Assembly (NCBI GenBank): GCA_945946715.1
Contig: CAMEWU010000033.1
Span: 1-15,289 of the forward strand
Source of the DNA: an uncultured Clostridium sp.
GTDB taxonomy: Bacteria; Bacillota; Clostridia; Lachnospirales; Lachnospiraceae
Length of the DNA: 15,289 nt
Direction of reading: 5' to 3'
Shown one piece after another: positions 1-5,424 of the stretch (positions are counted from its first letter, which is position 1; each line of letters begins with the position of its first letter). The notes beneath the pieces were generated by a model that was not told the DNA's origin, ran no database searches, and saw only the letters and a list, made by a program, of their open reading frames with translations. The position numbers and the translations under genes are program-made.

Positions 1-237
1 TTCAACAAAAGCGCCTCTGGTACCGGAACCATCTTCTCTGGATACGACGCTGATAAACTTTGTGTTATCAAAATTTGCAGAATTGTTTTCTTCTGATACT
101 TCACTGTTTTCTTCTGATGACGGAGCTGAGGAATCATTACCTGCAGTTGTTGTTCCACCATTACCATTGCCACATCCGGCAAGACATCCTACTAACATTG
201 CTGTTGCTACTGCTAAACCTAATATTTTCTTTCTCAT
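1..237 (-). CDS. pstS: Phosphate-binding lipoprotein PstS-like, N-terminal 79 residues (3' end outside window)
   Basis: This is probably the extracellular phosphate-capture lipoprotein of a Pst ABC transporter. The visible 79 residues begin with a lipoprotein signal peptide: MRKK, a hydrophobic stretch, then two possible lipobox cysteines, C18 (LVGC) and C22 (LAGC, the better match). A Gly/Thr/Ser/Glu-rich linker follows (about residues 23-57), then ISVVSREDGSGTRGAF (62-77). That last motif is characteristic of PstS-type binding proteins, where the SGTR region contacts phosphate. The start is fixed by an AAGGGAG ribosome binding site 7-8 bases upstream. The gene lies downstream of glmM on the same strand but is separated from it by a terminator and by PhoP-box-like repeats, so it is probably an independent phosphate-starvation unit. 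The rest of the protein and the pstCAB genes are outside the window. Another ligand in the same binding-protein family cannot be excluded. Confidence 0.82.
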   Translation of the reverse strand, partial: MRKKILGLAVATAMLVGCLAGCGNGNGGTTTAGNDSSAPSSEENSEVSEENNSANFDNTKFISVVSREDGSGTRGAFVE

Positions 238-254
238 TTTGAGTTCTCCCTTCT

Positions 255-270
255 GAGTACCCACGTACTC
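255..270 (-). promoter_or_regulatory. Small perfect hairpin in the pstS leader, next to the ribosome binding site
   Basis: GAGTAC and GTACTC form a 6-bp perfect inverted repeat around a 4-base loop, extendable by one A-T pair. It ends about 3 bases upstream of the pstS Shine-Dalgarno sequence. It could stabilise the leader mRNA or tune translation. No T-tract follows, so it is not a terminator. The role is inferred. Confidence 0.4.
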
Positions 271-345
271 AACCATTCTTTTTCTCAAGTTTTCCTTGAC
301 GAAAGACAGAATACCCAACATATGTAAAATTCATTACCTCTGTTA

Positions 346-372
346 AGTAAAATACATGTAAGTTTTCTGTAA
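346..372 (-). promoter_or_regulatory. PhoP-box-like direct repeats upstream of pstS
   Basis: Read on the minus strand there are three TTACN half-sites: TTACA at 372-368, TTACA at 361-357 and TTACT at 350-346. Their starts are exactly 11 bases apart. A fourth TTACA (327-323) lies further downstream, slightly out of phase. In Bacillus-type Pho regulons PhoP binds TT(A/T/C)ACA-like hexamers repeated every 11 bp. Position about 110-135 bases before the pstS start and the identity of the target gene both fit phosphate-starvation control. Candidate -10 elements on the minus strand are TATGTT (322-317) or TATTCT (313-308), neither with a good -35, as expected of an activator-dependent promoter. Confidence 0.6.
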
Positions 373-402
373 TTCTCATTCCACTTTTCGGACTTTTGCC
401 AC

Positions 403-457
403 AAAAAAAAAGACAGGCCTTTGAGGTCACCTCAAGGTCACCTCATTCCGTCTGTCT
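403..457 (-). terminator. Rho-independent terminator of glmM
   Basis: On the minus strand, 23 bases after the glmM stop, AGACAG (457-452) pairs with CTGTCT (416-411). An inner GAGGT/ACCTC pairing is also possible, and a run of nine T residues (411-403) follows the stem. The loop contains a perfect 11-bp tandem duplication (424-434 and 435-445). The structure separates glmM from the pstS promoter region. Confidence 0.75.
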
Positions 458-480
458 CTTTGAACATTTCTTTATTACAA

Positions 481-1833
481 TTACAGGCTATGTCCTTTTG
501 CTTTCAGCATATCCACTACCTGATACACATATTGATTACACAGTTCATCTGTTTTTGCTTCCACCATAACCCGAATTACCGGTTCTGTACCACTCTCCCG
601 AATCAGGATACGTCCATCCTCTCCTAATTCCTTCTCAATCTTGGCAACCAATGCACAAACATCTTGATCCGCTCTGGCCTCCGGCTTGCTTTTTACTTTT
701 ACATTCACCAAAAGCTGCGGATAAATGGTTAAATCATGGAATAAGTCCGAAGCTTTTTGCTTGCTTTCCAGAATAACCTCCATAATTTTTAAGGATGTCA
801 GAACACCATCACCGGTTGTTGCAAACTTACTAAAGATAATATGCCCGGATTGTTCTCCACCTAAAGAATGTCCGTTTTCCAACATATTCTCATATACATA
901 TTTATCACCTACAGCTGTTTTTTCATACTTGATACCACATCGGTCAAATGCTTTATAAAGCCCCAGATTAGACATGACAGTTGTAACTACTGTATCATTT
1001 GCCAGCTCGCCTTTCGACTTCAAATACTTACCGCACATGTAAAGAATCTTATCTCCATCAATAATTTCACCTTTATCATCTACAGCCAGGCAACGGTCTG
1101 CATCTCCATCATATGCGAAACCAATATCCAGACCTTTTTCCTTAACAAACTTCTGCAATACTTCAATATGGGTAGAACCACAGTGATTATTAATATTAAT
1201 ACCGTCCGGCTCTGCATTTATAACATAGGTTTTTGCTCCAAGTGCTTCAAATACATATCTTGCAACCGTAGAAGATGCACCATTGGCGCAATCCAGTCCC
1301 ACCCGCATATTCTTGAAGGAACGGGTTGCCAGAGTCATCAGGTATCCAATATACCGATTTCTGCCACTGGCATAATCCGTAGTCCGCCCAATATTTTCCC
1401 TGGTAGCAAATGGTATCTCATCCACCAATCCATCAATATAAGCTTCAATCTGGTTTTCCACAGCAGCATCCATTTTAGAACCACTGCCATTAATAATCTT
1501 AATTCCATTGTCATAAAACGGATTATGACTGGCGGAAATCATAATACCGCAATCAAATTCATCAATTCTTGTAATATATGAAACACTTGGTGTCGGCGTA
1601 ACATGCATCAGGTACACATCTGCTCCGCTGGCTGTCAATCCGGAAACCAGTGCATATTCAAACATGTAGCTGGAACGTCTGGTATCTTTTCCAATAACCA
1701 CTCTTGCTCTGCCATCTGCTTTCTTCTGTCCATAATAATATCCAAGATATCTTCCTACTTTATAAGCGTGTTCTACTGTTAAATCTATATTTGCTTCGCC
1801 TCGAAATCCGTCAGTGCCAAAATATTTTCCCAT
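481..1833 (-). CDS. glmM: Phosphoglucosamine mutase
   Basis: This cytoplasmic enzyme interconverts glucosamine-6-phosphate and glucosamine-1-phosphate, the step that feeds UDP-GlcNAc and hence peptidoglycan synthesis. The 450 residues match the usual family length. All four alpha-D-phosphohexomutase signatures are present. They are the phosphoserine loop ISASHNP with S102 as the expected phosphorylated serine, the Mg-binding DGDADR at 242-247, the sugar-binding GGEQSG at 325-330, and the phosphate-binding RESGTEP at 412-418. The N-terminal KYFGTDGFRG is typical of GlmM rather than of phosphomannomutases. The start is supported by AAAGGA about 10 bases upstream. The gene has its own sigma-A-like promoter and a terminator, so it is probably monocistronic. 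It is divergent from the lipid kinase at 2017. No glmS-type ribozyme was seen in its leader. Confidence 0.97.
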   Translation of the reverse strand: MGKYFGTDGFRGEANIDLTVEHAYKVGRYLGYYYGQKKADGRARVVIGKDTRRSSYMFEYALVSGLTASGADVYLMHVTPTPSVSYITRIDEFDCGIMISASHNPFYDNGIKIINGSGSKMDAAVENQIEAYIDGLVDEIPFATRENIGRTTDYASGRNRYIGYLMTLATRSFKNMRVGLDCANGASSTVARYVFEALGAKTYVINAEPDGININNHCGSTHIEVLQKFVKEKGLDIGFAYDGDADRCLAVDDKGEIIDGDKILYMCGKYLKSKGELANDTVVTTVMSNLGLYKAFDRCGIKYEKTAVGDKYVYENMLENGHSLGGEQSGHIIFSKFATTGDGVLTSLKIMEVILESKQKASDLFHDLTIYPQLLVNVKVKSKPEARADQDVCALVAKIEKELGEDGRILIRESGTEPVIRVMVEAKTDELCNQYVYQVVDMLKAKGHSL

Positions 1834-1870
1834 TTTTCTTTATCCTTTCTATGATAATACACATATGATG

Positions 1871-1899
1871 ATTATAGGATATTTTATCCAATATGGCAA
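1871..1899 (-). promoter_or_regulatory. Promoter of glmM
   Basis: The minus strand carries TTGCCA (1899-1894), a 17-base spacer and a perfect TATAAT (1876-1871), about 38 bases before the glmM start codon. The spacer contains a 13-base inverted repeat, GGATA-TTT-TATCC (1878-1890), directly abutting the -10. It could be an operator or a chance AT-rich palindrome. Confidence 0.75.
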
Positions 1900-1942
1900 G
1901 GTAAGTTCATATTTGATTCATAATTCTTTTAGAATCTTTATA

Positions 1943-1971
1943 TTGTTAAAAAATACCGGATATACTATACT
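1943..1971 (+). promoter_or_regulatory. Promoter of the lipid kinase gene
   Basis: TTGTTA (1943-1948), a 17-base spacer and TATACT (1966-1971) lie 45 bases before the chosen ATG at 2017. The -35 elements of this promoter and of the divergent glmM promoter are 43 bases apart. Confidence 0.7.
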
Positions 1972-2016
1972 ACAAATGTTAGTGCTTTATGAATGATAGC
2001 AACGGAGGTTCCTTCT

Positions 2017-2907
2017 ATGAAAAAAGAAATGTTATTCATTTTGAATCCTGCTGCCGGAAAAACCCATATTAAGGACCGGCTGTTCGATGTTATAAATGCA
2101 TTTTCAGATGCAGGATACCGGGTAACTGTTTTTCCAACCAAGCAATCCTTTGATGGAAGAAATATTGTGATTTCTGAAGGCAATGACTATGATTTAATTG
2201 TATGTGCCGGTGGCGATGGCACTTTAGATGATGTGGTTTCCGGTTTTATGCTCAGCAAATGCCAGATTCCTCTTGGTTATATTCCGGCAGGCTCAACCAA
2301 TGACTTTGCCCGAAGTCTGGGTATTCCATTAGAGCCTCTGGCAGCAGTTACCAATATTACCAGTGGGCATCCGTTTCCAATCGATATCGGTTCCTTTAAT
2401 AAAAAGGATTATTTTGTATATATTGCTGCCTTTGGTGCCTTTACGGAAATCTCCTATTCCACCAACCAGCAATTTAAAAATATGTTTGGTCATGCCGCAT
2501 ATATTATGAATAGTATCCGTAGTCTGAATAGTGTAACTACCTATCAGGCAACCGTTCGGTTTGATGGTCAGGAGATTACAGATAATTTTATCTATGCCAT
2601 GATTACCAACTCCCTATCTGTAGGAGGCATGCGGAATGTTGTTTTGGCAGATGACGTTAAATTCGACGATGGTATATTTGAATGCCTGTTAATTAAAACT
2701 CCTACCAACCCATTAGAACTTCAGGCAATCATCAACTCTTTGCTTCTTAGTGAAGTCAATGACAAATATATGTACTGTTTTAAGGCAAAAAAAGTAGAGA
2801 TTTCTTCAGACGAAGAAATCCCTTGGGTACGGGATGGCGAATTTGGTGGAAATCACAAACAGGTTATCATCGAAAACCACCAGAAAGCAATCCAAATTAT
2901 TCGTTAA
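2017..2907 (+). CDS. Diacylglycerol kinase-family lipid kinase (YegS/BmrU type)
   Basis: This is probably a soluble or peripheral lipid kinase that phosphorylates diacylglycerol or a related lipid using ATP, as in DgkB-type enzymes that recycle diacylglycerol from lipoteichoic acid synthesis. The 296-residue length is typical of the family. The DAGK catalytic domain is clear. FILNPAAGK (7-15) starts the nucleotide-binding fold, GGDGT (65-69) is the phosphate-binding signature, and AGSTNDFAR (91-99) is the second conserved block. The C-terminal half (about 130-296) is the beta-rich substrate domain seen in YegS relatives. There are no membrane segments. An ATG at 1993 is in frame, but the one at 2017 has a perfect GGAGG 8 bases upstream and begins right at the conserved domain, so it was chosen. 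The 3' end overlaps the convergent queC by 11 bases. The substrate cannot be read from sequence. Confidence 0.9.
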   Translation: MKKEMLFILNPAAGKTHIKDRLFDVINAFSDAGYRVTVFPTKQSFDGRNIVISEGNDYDLIVCAGGDGTLDDVVSGFMLSKCQIPLGYIPAGSTNDFARSLGIPLEPLAAVTNITSGHPFPIDIGSFNKKDYFVYIAAFGAFTEISYSTNQQFKNMFGHAAYIMNSIRSLNSVTTYQATVRFDGQEITDNFIYAMITNSLSVGGMRNVVLADDVKFDDGIFECLLIKTPTNPLELQAIINSLLLSEVNDKYMYCFKAKKVEISSDEEIPWVRDGEFGGNHKQVIIENHQKAIQIIR

Positions 2908-3562
2908 TTTTATGACTCATATACCGTTCATAGCCCTTTCTGCGTAATTTGCAGGAAGGGCAATTACCACAGCCATCTCCTACAATCCCATTATAACAGG
3001 TAAGGGTCTTATCATGTATCACATCCAAAACTCCCAGTTCATCTGCTAATGCCCAGGTTTCTTCTTTATCAATCCACATCAATGGTGTATGGATATCAAA
3101 TTCATATTCCATTGCCAGATTCAAGGTAGTGTTCAATGATTTAATAAATACATCTCTGCAATCCGGATAGCCGCTAAAATCACTTTGTGATACTCCGGTT
3201 ACCAAATCTGTAATTCCTCTCTGTTTTGCAAAAACAGCTGCATAAGTTAAAAAAATCATATTTCTTCCGTCAACAAAACTATTTGGAGTCCCCACTTCCG
3301 GAGCATCGTGATCCACTTCCATATCACTTCGGGTCAGAGAATTGGGAGCCAGTTCATTCAACAGACTCAAGTCATAAATATGATGTTCAATGCCATATTC
3401 TTCTGCAATTGCTTTGGCACATTCCAATTCTTTCTTATGCCGCTGCCCATAATCAAAAGAAATGGCAATTACCTCTTCATATCTGGCCTTTGCCCAGAAT
3501 AAACAAGTGGTACTATCCTGTCCACCGCTAAAAATTACAACTGCCTGTTTTTTATTCTTCAT
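2897..3562 (-). CDS. queC: 7-cyano-7-deazaguanine (preQ0) synthase
   Basis: QueC converts 7-carboxy-7-deazaguanine to preQ0 using ammonia and ATP, completing preQ0 synthesis for tRNA queuosine. The 221 residues match the family length. The PP-loop SGGQDS lies at residues 12-17, followed by the typical YGQRH (38-42). The C-terminal zinc site is intact with C189, C198, C201 and C204. SVSQSDFSGYPDCR-like substrate-pocket residues are present around 124-136. The start has AAGGAGA 10 bases upstream and follows the folE stop by 20 bases. It is the last gene of the queD-queE-folE-queC operon. Its stop codon lies inside the 3' end of the opposing lipid kinase, and no hairpin terminator was seen after it. 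Confidence 0.96.
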   Translation of the reverse strand: MKNKKQAVVIFSGGQDSTTCLFWAKARYEEVIAISFDYGQRHKKELECAKAIAEEYGIEHHIYDLSLLNELAPNSLTRSDMEVDHDAPEVGTPNSFVDGRNMIFLTYAAVFAKQRGITDLVTGVSQSDFSGYPDCRDVFIKSLNTTLNLAMEYEFDIHTPLMWIDKEETWALADELGVLDVIHDKTLTCYNGIVGDGCGNCPSCKLRRKGYERYMSHKINE

Positions 3563-3582
3563 GCTATCTTCTCCTTAAAAAT

Positions 3583-4164
3583 TTATTGTTCCTGTTGCAT
3601 AACAAAAAAGCGATTCTGCAAAAGACTATCTGTTTCAAACCGTCCCCGAAAGGTAGTTGTCACTGTTTTTGCAGAAGGTTTCTTAATTCCTCTGGCTGTC
3701 ATACAGCTATGATTTGCTTTAATCAGAACTGCCACATCCGGAGACCCGGTTGCCATCTGAATAATTTCTGCAATATCAGAACCGATTTTTTCCTGTAACT
3801 GAAGACGTTTTGCTGCCAAATCAGCAATTCGGGCAATTTTACTTAGTCCAAGCACCCTGTCTTTGGGAAGATATGCCACACTTACCGTCATATCATACAT
3901 AAGTGCCATATGATGTTCACAATAACTGAACACTTCGATATCCTTCACCAGAACCATGTCTTCATGCTCCGTTGGTACAACGAAGGTTTTGCCATATAGC
4001 TCTGCAATTTCCTCATTGGAATAATTCATCCCATCAAATACCTCTGCATACATCCGGGCTACCCGTTCCGGTGTTTCCCGTAATCCTTCCCTGTTTGGGT
4101 CATCACCTAATGCCACTAAGATTCCCCGAACATGTTCTTCAATTGCCTTTGTATCAATTGCCAT
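3583..4164 (-). CDS. folE: GTP cyclohydrolase I (in the queuosine operon)
   Basis: FolE hydrolyses GTP to 7,8-dihydroneopterin triphosphate, the shared precursor of folate and of 7-deazaguanine compounds. Its place between queE and queC indicates a supply role for queuosine. The chosen start gives 193 residues, normal for bacterial FolE. Zinc ligands C82, H85 (in YCEHH) and C154 (in NHSCMTARG) are present, as is the conserved SKIARIADLAAKRLQLQE block (108-125). A longer reading frame from 4203 exists but would run back into queE. The ATG at 4164 has a perfect AGGAGG 7 bases upstream, overlapping the queE stop as TAGGAGG, which suggests translational coupling. As it is a type I enzyme with all metal ligands, activity is expected. 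Whether it also feeds folate depends on other folE copies elsewhere. Confidence 0.96.
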   Translation of the reverse strand: MAIDTKAIEEHVRGILVALGDDPNREGLRETPERVARMYAEVFDGMNYSNEEIAELYGKTFVVPTEHEDMVLVKDIEVFSYCEHHMALMYDMTVSVAYLPKDRVLGLSKIARIADLAAKRLQLQEKIGSDIAEIIQMATGSPDVAVLIKANHSCMTARGIKKPSAKTVTTTFRGRFETDSLLQNRFFVMQQEQ

Positions 4165-4175
4165 AATCTTTCCTC

Positions 4176-4841
4176 CTATACACCGCGCTGATCCGGTGCC
4201 CAAATAAACTTATGCAGTTGTAACTGCACATGTACTTGATTTAATTGATATTCCATCATATATTCTACAATTTCTGCCGATTCTATCCTTCCAAATACCG
4301 GGCTCAGATAGATACCACACTTGCCTTGCAGTTCATATTTCTCTATCACTTGTTTTGCAACGTCCAAATCATGTCTATCAGAAATTACGAATTTGACTGT
4401 ATCCTTCTCAATCAAGTAAGAATAATTTTCAACTTTCATAAAGGCTTCCATACCGCTCCCCGGCAGTTTATAATCCAAAGTAAATGCCGGACGTGGGTTT
4501 AAGCTGCAAAATGGAGCAATATCCACACTTCCATTGGTTTCGATTTCTACCTGTATCATAGGCATCTTACCTATATATTCTAACAGTACTGCCATATCCG
4601 GTTGTATCAAAGGTTCTCCACCGGTTACAGTAACATGACGCACACCGGATTCCTGTATCTTATTCCCGATTTCTTCCTTTGTCATACTCTGAAACGGAAC
4701 CTCTTTTTCATTTGCCCATGCGGTATCGCAATAATTACAATTCAAATTACAGCCTGCCAGTCGAATAAAATATGCCAGTTCTCCTGCCCACTGCCCTTCT
4801 CCATTGATACTGACAAAGGTTTCTACTACTTTATATTTCAT
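4176..4841 (-). CDS. queE: 7-carboxy-7-deazaguanine synthase (radical SAM)
   Basis: QueE rearranges 6-carboxy-5,6,7,8-tetrahydropterin to 7-carboxy-7-deazaguanine using a [4Fe-4S] cluster, SAM and Mg2+. The cluster-binding CX3CX2C is at C31, C35 and C38 (CNLNCNYCDTAW). SINGEGQWAG (11-20) is the usual N-terminal substrate motif, VTGGEPLIQ (72-80) is the SAM-binding GGE motif, and DYKLPGSG (123-130) and LQLHKFIW (207-214) are conserved family blocks. The length of 221 residues fits. The start is preceded by AGGAGA, which overlaps the queD stop codon (TAGGAGA), with an 8-base intergenic gap. The queE stop in turn overlaps the folE ribosome binding site. Expression is therefore probably coupled from queD through folE. 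Confidence 0.96.
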   Translation of the reverse strand: MKYKVVETFVSINGEGQWAGELAYFIRLAGCNLNCNYCDTAWANEKEVPFQSMTKEEIGNKIQESGVRHVTVTGGEPLIQPDMAVLLEYIGKMPMIQVEIETNGSVDIAPFCSLNPRPAFTLDYKLPGSGMEAFMKVENYSYLIEKDTVKFVISDRHDLDVAKQVIEKYELQGKCGIYLSPVFGRIESAEIVEYMMEYQLNQVHVQLQLHKFIWAPDQRGV

Positions 4842-4849
4842 AATATCTC

Positions 4850-5275
4850 CTATTCCACACTATAAGTAGCACAATTATTCGGTGTCTCATATACTACCAC
4901 TGCCTGTAATGAGAATCCCTGTTTCGTCAACTCATCATAAAACCATTTTGCAAAATTCTCTGCAGTTGGACGAAAGGCTACCTCTACCAGACGAAAACCA
5001 TCTCGTTTTAAGCATTGTAACGTATCCTCTTTCATAGTGTGTTCTTCAATTATAAAGACATGATCTAAGGCATCTCCCATTGTACGCAATGCTTCCTTTA
5101 ACTGAGAAAAATCCATTAACATGCCTCTGGTTTGTGGGCTTTCCTGATCTAATGCTTCTCCTCTGGCAATGACCTTTACCGTCCAGCGATGTCCATGAAT
5201 ATTTCCGCATTTTCCCTGATAACCTGCCAGAAAATGAGCACTGTCAAAACTTGTTTGTGTTTCAATTGTATACAT
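4850..5275 (-). CDS. queD: 6-carboxy-5,6,7,8-tetrahydropterin synthase
   Basis: QueD converts dihydroneopterin triphosphate to 6-carboxytetrahydropterin, the second step of preQ0 synthesis. The chosen start gives 141 residues. The zinc-binding histidines are H14 (FDSAHFL) and H27/H29 (IHGHRW), the catalytic cysteine is C23, and the PTAENFAKWFY block (103-113) and VYETPNNCATY end (128-138) are typical of the QueD/PTPS family. The reading frame is open for ten more codons upstream, to 5305, but only the ATG at 5275 has a good ribosome binding site (AGGAG, 5 bases away). It is the first gene of the que operon, preceded by a terminator-like hairpin and a riboswitch-like leader. Confidence 0.94.
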   Translation of the reverse strand: MYTIETQTSFDSAHFLAGYQGKCGNIHGHRWTVKVIARGEALDQESPQTRGMLMDFSQLKEALRTMGDALDHVFIIEEHTMKEDTLQCLKRDGFRLVEVAFRPTAENFAKWFYDELTKQGFSLQAVVVYETPNNCATYSVE

Positions 5276-5317
5276 AATCGCTCCTATTTCTATTCTTATA
5301 ATCATTCGTTAACTGTT

Positions 5318-5349
5318 AAAAAGGCACATGGGCAGAACCCATGTGCCTT
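5318..5349 (-). terminator. Strong intrinsic terminator between threonine synthase and queD; possible riboswitch expression platform
   Basis: On the minus strand AAGGCACATGGG (5349-5338 side) pairs perfectly over 12 bp with CCCATGTGCCTT, with a 5-base loop and a T5 tract. It ends the threonine synthase transcript. Because it lies between the proposed que promoter and queD, it must also be passed by que transcripts, which suggests attenuation. There is no T-tract in the plus direction, so it is not bidirectional. Confidence 0.88.
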
Positions 5350-5370
5350 GAAACTTCAAAGTATTACGGT

Positions 5371-5412
5371 CCTGGTTTTGTTTAAAGACTGGAAGGTACG
5401 AATGAACAGTCT
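5371..5412 (-). promoter_or_regulatory. Candidate preQ1-I-like riboswitch aptamer upstream of queD
   Basis: On the minus strand a 6-bp stem AGACTG/CAGTCT (5412-5407 with 5391-5386) encloses a 15-base loop that opens with TTC directly after a G, as in preQ1-I aptamers. An A-rich tail TTAAACAAAACCAGG (5384 down to 5371) follows. This closely resembles the tail of the Thermoanaerobacter tengcongensis preQ1-I aptamer. The tail AGG could pair with CCT in the loop to form the expected pseudoknot. A terminator hairpin follows about 20 bases downstream, then queD, so position and target genes fit. The loop is a few bases longer than usual and lacks a clean ACCC at its 3' end, so the call is tentative. 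Confidence 0.5.
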
Positions 5413-5418
5413 GATTTA

Positions 5419-5424
5419 ATTATA
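5419..5424 (-). promoter_or_regulatory. -10 element of a que operon promoter overlapping the threonine synthase stop
   Basis: A perfect TATAAT on the minus strand overlaps the TAA stop of the upstream gene. Transcription would begin about 7 bases further, right at the start of the riboswitch-like stem. The region 17 bases upstream has no convincing -35 (ACCGTA), so the promoter is supported mainly by the -10 match and its position. Confidence 0.5.

Noticed and set aside
868..1581. A long plus-strand frame of 237 codons opposite glmM
   Set aside because: It lies wholly antisense to a well-conserved gene, has no ribosome binding site or recognisable protein pattern, and its Ile/Cys/His/Asn-rich content is typical of an antisense shadow.
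3583..4203. A longer folE starting at 4203 (13 extra residues)
   Set aside because: The extension overlaps the end of queE, has no ribosome binding site and adds non-conserved residues, while the ATG at 4164 has a perfect AGGAGG.
5276..5305. A ten-residue longer queD starting at 5305
   Set aside because: No ribosome binding site precedes it, and the AGGAG that serves the ATG at 5275 would lie inside the gene; family members begin near the chosen start.
5350..5364. Small inverted repeat CTTTGAA/TTCAAGG between aptamer and terminator
   Set aside because: The loop would be only two bases with a G-T pair in the stem, so a stable hairpin is doubtful; at most it is part of an alternative fold of the leader.
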